From Ornithinibacillus halophilus (GTDB lineage: Bacteria > Bacillota > Bacilli > Bacillales > Amphibacillaceae), in assembly GCF_900129485.1 (NCBI RefSeq), contig NZ_FQVW01000001.1, positions 62,001 to 126,000 of the forward strand: DNA of 64,000 nucleotides, written 5' to 3'. Positions 59,776 through 64,000 of the stretch are shown here, piece by piece. Positions within the stretch are counted from its first letter, which is position 1, and each line of letters starts with the position of its first letter. The notes beneath the pieces were generated by a model. It had not been told where the DNA came from and did not search any database. It was given only the letters and a program-made list of their open reading frames with translations. The position numbers and the translations under genes are program-made.

Positions 59776-60663
59776 TTGAGTGAATTAAGAAATAGACTTA
59801 TTCATATTAGTAGATGTTACGGTATGAATCGAAGAATGATCCGTTTACTCCTCAGGTATGACCCTACACTAAAAGATATTTTTCATTTTTCTTCTCCAAC
59901 ATTAAGCAAATTCTTCTCCATTTCAATTGAAAAAGCAAATCTACTCCATAAAAGTCTCCACGATGAACAGCTTTATCGGAATACTTTGCAGGAACAAAAG
60001 AATGTCGATATTATTACAATAGTTGACGATGGCTATCCTCCTATGTTAAAAACTATTAAAGACGCACCGCTAATTTTATATATGGTCGGTGATAGATCAC
60101 TTATGCACCAAAAACCTGTTTTGAGTATTATAGGGACTAGAAAACCTTCAGATGAGGGAATGTTGAAAGTAAAACATTATATTAAACCACTAGTTGATAG
60201 GAATTGGGTCATTGCTAGTGGAATGGCTAGAGGGATAGATAGTTTTGCCCATAAGCTGACTTTAGCATACAATGGAAAGACAATTGCTGTTTTAGGAAGT
60301 GGTTTTAATAAAATTTATCCTAAAGAAAACATCTCTCTATTTAAGCAAATTATAAAGAACGGTTTAGTTATTTCAGAATACCCTCCAGACACACCTCCTA
60401 AACCATTTCATTTCCCTGAGAGAAATCGTATTATTAGTGGTTTAAGTTTTGGCACTTTAGTAATAGAAGCAACTGAAAAGAGTGGTACGTTAATTACAGT
60501 AGACCAAGCACTTGACCAAGGTAGGGAAGTGTACGCAGTACCGGGTTCTCCATTAACACCACAGACTAAAGGTTGTCATCAAATGATACAGGATGGTGCT
60601 AAATTAGTTTTAAATGGAGAAGATATAATAGAAGATTGGGAAAATGTGTATAAAAAATGGTAA
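59776..60663 (+). CDS. dprA: DNA processing protein DprA (Smf)
   Basis: Loads RecA on incoming single-stranded DNA during transformation. The 295-residue protein has an N-terminal helical region and a Rossmann domain with GTRKPSDEG, GMARGIDSFAHK, GSGFNKIYPKEN, FPERNRIISGLS and IEATEKSGTLIT. The start is TTG 59776, preceded by GGAAGGAAAGG at some distance. No other competence gene is nearby, as in B. subtilis. Confidence 0.95.
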   Translation: MSELRNRLIHISRCYGMNRRMIRLLLRYDPTLKDIFHFSSPTLSKFFSISIEKANLLHKSLHDEQLYRNTLQEQKNVDIITIVDDGYPPMLKTIKDAPLILYMVGDRSLMHQKPVLSIIGTRKPSDEGMLKVKHYIKPLVDRNWVIASGMARGIDSFAHKLTLAYNGKTIAVLGSGFNKIYPKENISLFKQIIKNGLVISEYPPDTPPKPFHFPERNRIISGLSFGTLVIEATEKSGTLITVDQALDQGREVYAVPGSPLTPQTKGCHQMIQDGAKLVLNGEDIIEDWENVYKKW

Positions 60664-60711
60664 AAAAAGACAATAAATTAACTAAAAAGCAAAAAAATTA
60701 TAACAGTATGT

Positions 60712-60741
60712 TTGACAAACATAAGGTATATATTTAATAAT
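60712..60741 (+). promoter_or_regulatory. Candidate promoter of topA
   Basis: A perfect TTGACA (60712-60717), an 18-base spacer and AATAAT (60736-60741) lie in the A+T-rich gap between dprA and topA. Confidence 0.65.
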
Positions 60742-60864
60742 AGTGAAGATTTCAATTATCAAAAATAAGATTTAATACGGGTTCATTTTAGGTTATAAAA
60801 ATAATATGTACTAATCAGAATACAACTTTCTAATAACTAGAACCTCATTTGGGGAGGAAAATAA

Positions 60865-62943
60865 ATGGCAGATTATCTAGTAATCGTTGAATCGCCAGCA
60901 AAAGCAAAGACAATTGAGAGGTATTTAGGAAAAAAATATCAAGTGAAAGCTTCCATGGGTCATGTAAGGGATTTACCTAAAAGCCAAACGGGAGTAGATG
61001 TTGAACAAGATTATAAACCAAAATATATTACGGTTCGTGGAAAAGGGGATATTTTAAAAGACTTGAGAAAATCAGCAAAAAAAGCAAAGAAAATTTTCCT
61101 CGCGGCTGACCCCGATAGAGAAGGAGAAGCCATTGCTTGGCATTTAGCGCATATCTTGAATGTGGATGAAAACTCAAACTGTCGAGTAGTGTTTAATGAA
61201 ATTACGAAAGATGCAATAAAAGAATCTTTTAAAAATCCTCGATCAATTGATATGGACCTAGTGGATGCTCAGCAAGCACGAAGAATATTAGACCGTCTAG
61301 TTGGTTATAACATTAGTCCATTATTATGGAAAAAAGTTAAAAAGGGTTTAAGTGCAGGTAGAGTTCAATCAGTTGCTTTAAAGATGATTGTTGACCGAGA
61401 AAAAGAGATCGAAAACTTTAAACCAGAAGAATATTGGTCAATAGAAGCAGAATTTTTGAAAGATAAAGAGACATTTGAAGGATCTTTTTATGGTATTGAT
61501 GGAAAGAAAACGGAACTAAAATCAGAGGATGACGTTCAAAAAATTCAATCCACTTTAAATGGAAATGATTTTTCAGTTTCTAAGGTGAACAAGCGTGAAA
61601 GAAAACGTAACCCTGCTAAACCATTCATAACATCTTCATTACAACAAGAAGCAGCTCGAAAGCTTAATTTTAGAGCTCGAAAAACGATGATGGTAGCACA
61701 ACAATTATATGAAGGAATAGATTTAGGGAAAAAAGCAGGAGGTATTACTGGTTTAATTACGTACATGCGTACCGACTCTACTCGAATTTCAAATACTGCT
61801 AAAGAAGAGGCTGCAAATTATATTGAGTCTCAATATGGTAGTGACTATCTGGGTGTTAGCAAAAAAGAGAAACAAAAAGATGGAGCACAAGATGCTCACG
61901 AAGCAATCCGCCCAACATCAGTTATGCGCGACCCTAAGACGTTGAAAACGGTATTATCTCGTGATCAACTACGATTATACAAATTGATCTGGGAACGATT
62001 TTTAGCTAGTCAGATGGCTCCAGCTATTATGGATACAATGACTGTACATTTAACAAATAACGATGTAGAATTTCGGGCAACTGGCTCAAAAGTAAAATTT
62101 AAAGGTTTTATGAAAGTTTACGTGGAAGGAAATGATGATAACAAGAAAGAAGAAGATAAACTGCTACCAGATTTGCAAGAAGGGATGGTAGTTGAAGCCA
62201 AAGAAATAAAACCAAATCAACACTTTACACAACCACCACCGAGATATACAGAAGCTAGACTTGTTAAAACAATGGAGGAACAAGGAATCGGTAGACCTTC
62301 CACATATGCTCCGACACTTGATACTATACAACGTCGTGGCTACGTCAGTTTGGATAACAAGAGGTTTGTCCCAACAGAATTAGGTTCCATTGTAGTCGAC
62401 TTATTAATCGAGTTCTTCCCAGAAATTATTGATGTTAACTTTACTGTTCAGATGGAAAGTGACTTGGATTCTATTGAAGATGGTAAAGTAGAATGGGTCA
62501 AATTAATTGATAATTTCTACCAAGACTTTAAAAAACGTCTTGATACGGCAGAAGAAGAAATGGAAAAAATTGAGATTAAGGATGAACCTGCAGGGATTGA
62601 CTGTGAGAACTGTGGACATGAAATGGTATACAAAATGGGTCGGTATGGAAAGTTCTTAGCATGTTCTAACTTCCCTGAATGTCGTAATACAAAACCGATA
62701 TTGAAGGAAATAGGAGTAAATTGTCCTAAGTGTGAGGAAGGAAATGTTGTAGAACGTAAATCTAAAAAACGTAGAGTTTTCTATGGTTGTGATCGTTTTC
62801 CTGAATGTGACTTTGTTTCGTGGGATAAACCTATTTCGAGACCGTGCCCTAAATGTGAATCATTACTTGTTGAAAAGAGAAGTAAAAAGGAAACGCAAAT
62901 TCAATGTACAAACTGTGATTATAAAGAAAAAGCCCAAACCTAA
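60865..62943 (+). CDS. topA: DNA topoisomerase I (type IA)
   Basis: Relaxes negative supercoils. The 692-residue protein has an N-terminal TOPRIM domain ([29 protein letters not shown]), the active-site tyrosine Y300 in [10 protein letters not shown], and three C4 zinc fingers from about residue 580 to the end. The length matches B. subtilis TopA. GGGGAGG precedes ATG 60865. trmFO, which follows in B. subtilis, is not found before xerC. Confidence 0.98.
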   Translation: MADYLVIVESPAKAKTIERYLGKKYQVKASMGHVRDLPKSQTGVDVEQDYKPKYITVRGKGDILKDLRKSAKKAKKIFLAADPDREGEAIAWHLAHILNVDENSNCRVVFNEITKDAIKESFKNPRSIDMDLVDAQQARRILDRLVGYNISPLLWKKVKKGLSAGRVQSVALKMIVDREKEIENFKPEEYWSIEAEFLKDKETFEGSFYGIDGKKTELKSEDDVQKIQSTLNGNDFSVSKVNKRERKRNPAKPFITSSLQQEAARKLNFRARKTMMVAQQLYEGIDLGKKAGGITGLITYMRTDSTRISNTAKEEAANYIESQYGSDYLGVSKKEKQKDGAQDAHEAIRPTSVMRDPKTLKTVLSRDQLRLYKLIWERFLASQMAPAIMDTMTVHLTNNDVEFRATGSKVKFKGFMKVYVEGNDDNKKEEDKLLPDLQEGMVVEAKEIKPNQHFTQPPPRYTEARLVKTMEEQGIGRPSTYAPTLDTIQRRGYVSLDNKRFVPTELGSIVVDLLIEFFPEIIDVNFTVQMESDLDSIEDGKVEWVKLIDNFYQDFKKRLDTAEEEMEKIEIKDEPAGIDCENCGHEMVYKMGRYGKFLACSNFPECRNTKPILKEIGVNCPKCEEGNVVERKSKKRRVFYGCDRFPECDFVSWDKPISRPCPKCESLLVEKRSKKETQIQCTNCDYKEKAQT

Positions 62944-62965
62944 AAATAGGATAAGCTAATTTTCT

Positions 62966-63003
62966 AAAGATCCAAACGGAATGTTTGGGTCTTTCGCTTT
63001 TTT
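62966..63003 (+). terminator. Terminator after topA
   Basis: AAAGATCCAAAC pairs with GTTTGGGTCTTT, followed by CGC and six T. Confidence 0.83.
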
Positions 63004-63414
63004 GGCAATTTGATTTTCGACAATGTTTGAAATACTCCAAGAGAGGGAAAAGAAACAATAGTTTTAAAAAGTATGAATTTGTAGAATAAAAAATAATAAA
63101 ATGGAAAAAATTTAAATATGTAAGTATTAATAAGCTATTAAATTTTTATAAAAGAGGGAATTGTTTTGATTGACTAATAATTTATAAACGGATATAATTA
63201 CCCTTTGGTAAGGTGATATACTTGACACTTTGTTTGTAGGTTAATGATTGACGTATATATTATAGTATTAAATTAGGGTGCAAGACAACTTTTGAGTTCA
63301 CAAAACTTCTAAATTCTTGAAGTTATTTCAGAATTTTGTTACAATTTTGTTAAGTTACTTGTGTATGGATGAAATTACTTGATATGATGTACTCGCAGTT
63401 AATGGGGTGAAAGG
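63004..63414 (+). other. A+T-rich intergenic region upstream of xerC
   Basis: About 410 bases without a gene, where trmFO lies in B. subtilis. The left half is very A+T rich with no recognisable coding remnant. The right half carries a strong promoter (63170-63198), a short inverted repeat, and further T/A-rich sequence with TTGACA-like boxes near 63222 and 63249 that lack good -10 partners. A long untranslated leader of about 210 bases would follow the strong promoter. Confidence 0.6.
63170..63211 (+). promoter_or_regulatory. Strong promoter and TTACC/GGTAA inverted repeat upstream of xerC
   Basis: TTGACT (63170-63175), a 17-base spacer and a perfect TATAAT (63193-63198) are followed by TTACC-CTTT-GGTAA at about 63198-63211. 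The inverted repeat lies at the expected transcription start, where an operator would act. This probably drives xerC and, by analogy with B. subtilis, the hslVU and codY genes beyond the window. Confidence 0.65.
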
Positions 63415-64000
63415 TTGAAGACTTTTTCAAAAGAACTTAACAGCTTTATTACTTACTTAAAAATCGAAAAAAATGCTTCTCCGTATACGATTGAATACTA
63501 CAAAAATGATTTAGAAAAACTTTTCTCATTTCTCAATACAGAAGGAATTGCAAGTTTAAACGATGTTGACCATAAAGTGATTCGAGTATTTTTAACGTTC
63601 CTGTATGAACAACAACTATCAAGAAGAACTGTATCTAGGAACATTTCGACATTGAGAAGTTTTTTTAGTTTTTTGGAGAGAGAAGAAATTATCGATACAA
63701 ATCCGGTTAATCACATTTCATTACCTAAAACAGAAAAAAATATTCCAGGATTTTTCTATACAGAAGAATTAGAGAAACTATTTGAAGCTAATGATACTTC
63801 CACGCCATTAGGTCAGAGAAATCAAGCTATCCTTGAATTGCTATACGCAACAGGTATAAGGGTTAGTGAACTCCAGCAGCTACAGTTAGATGATGTGGAT
63901 TTTTCAATTGGAACAATATTGGTTCATGGAAAAGGAAGAAAGGATCGATATGTACCATTTGGAAAGTTTGCTGAAAATGCTCTAAAAAAGTATATCTATG
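63415..64000 (+). CDS. xerC: Tyrosine recombinase XerC (CodV), cut by the window end
   Basis: Resolves chromosome dimers at dif with XerD. The first 195 codons are in the window. The N-terminal SAM-like core-binding domain (about 1-95) and the start of the catalytic domain are visible, with catalytic R149 in ATGIRVSEL and K173 in HGKGRKDRYVP; the remaining H, R, H and Y residues lie beyond the edge. The start is TTG 63415, after GGGGTGAAAGG; no ATG fits. In B. subtilis codV heads the clpQ-clpY-codY operon. Confidence 0.94.
   Translation, partial: MKTFSKELNSFITYLKIEKNASPYTIEYYKNDLEKLFSFLNTEGIASLNDVDHKVIRVFLTFLYEQQLSRRTVSRNISTLRSFFSFLEREEIIDTNPVNHISLPKTEKNIPGFFYTEELEKLFEANDTSTPLGQRNQAILELLYATGIRVSELQQLQLDDVDFSIGTILVHGKGRKDRYVPFGKFAENALKKYIY

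Overview
The window looks like a stretch of core chromosome from a low-GC, endospore-forming member of the Bacillaceae, probably one of the Oceanobacillus/Virgibacillus-type genera (inferred from gene order, protein resemblance and repeat style, not from a database search). Gene order follows the Bacillus subtilis ileS-to-codV region almost gene for gene, nearly everything lies on the + strand, and the 27-codon spoulation gene spoVM is present. No tRNA, rRNA, prophage, insertion sequence or CRISPR array was seen.

Layout: (1) 1-4603, ileS behind the 3' half of a T-box leader, then lspA and an RluD-type pseudouridine synthase. (2) 4604-10866, the pyrimidine operon pyrR-pyrB-pyrC-pyrK-pyrD-pyrF-pyrE with two PyrR-type attenuators; carbamoyl-phosphate synthetase genes and a uracil permease gene are absent from their usual places. 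(3) 11019-20271, a LysR regulator, rqcH (minus strand), a Ca2+ P-type ATPase, yicC, remA, gmk, rpoZ and coaBC. (4) 20271-30278, priA, fmt, rsmB, the PrpC/PrkC phosphatase-kinase pair, rsgA, rpe, thiN and spoVM. (5) 31105-36792, rpmB (minus), an Asp23 protein, fakA, a purine-type permease (minus) and the two-subunit serine dehydratase. (6) 36812-43286, recG, the FapR-controlled lipid cluster fapR-plsX-fabD-fabG-acpP, and rnc. (7) 43367-53001, a UPF0435 protein (minus), smc, then the SRP and ribosome cluster ftsY-ylxM-ffh-rpsP-khpA-ylqD-rimM-trmD-rplS. (8) 53647-64000, signal peptidase I, rbgA, rnhB, two flagellar-export-like genes (ylqG, ylqH), sucCD, dprA, topA and the first 586 bases of xerC.

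The genes mostly serve translation, ribosome assembly and rescue, protein export, membrane lipid synthesis and chromosome maintenance. Several autoregulatory signals are readable: the T-box, the PyrR attenuators, a FapR operator overlapping its own promoter, and the L19 leader.

The least explained content lies in four non-coding stretches (105-361, 16680-16868, 30411-31000, 53165-53416) plus a short solo element at 33657-33707. These hold a set of modular repeats. One family (E1, three copies) folds into three nested helices, and two of its helices show compensatory base changes between copies. Other modules (E2, M3, M4) are shared between the loci and are inserted inside one another. This nested, covarying repeat system is the best candidate here for something not well described.
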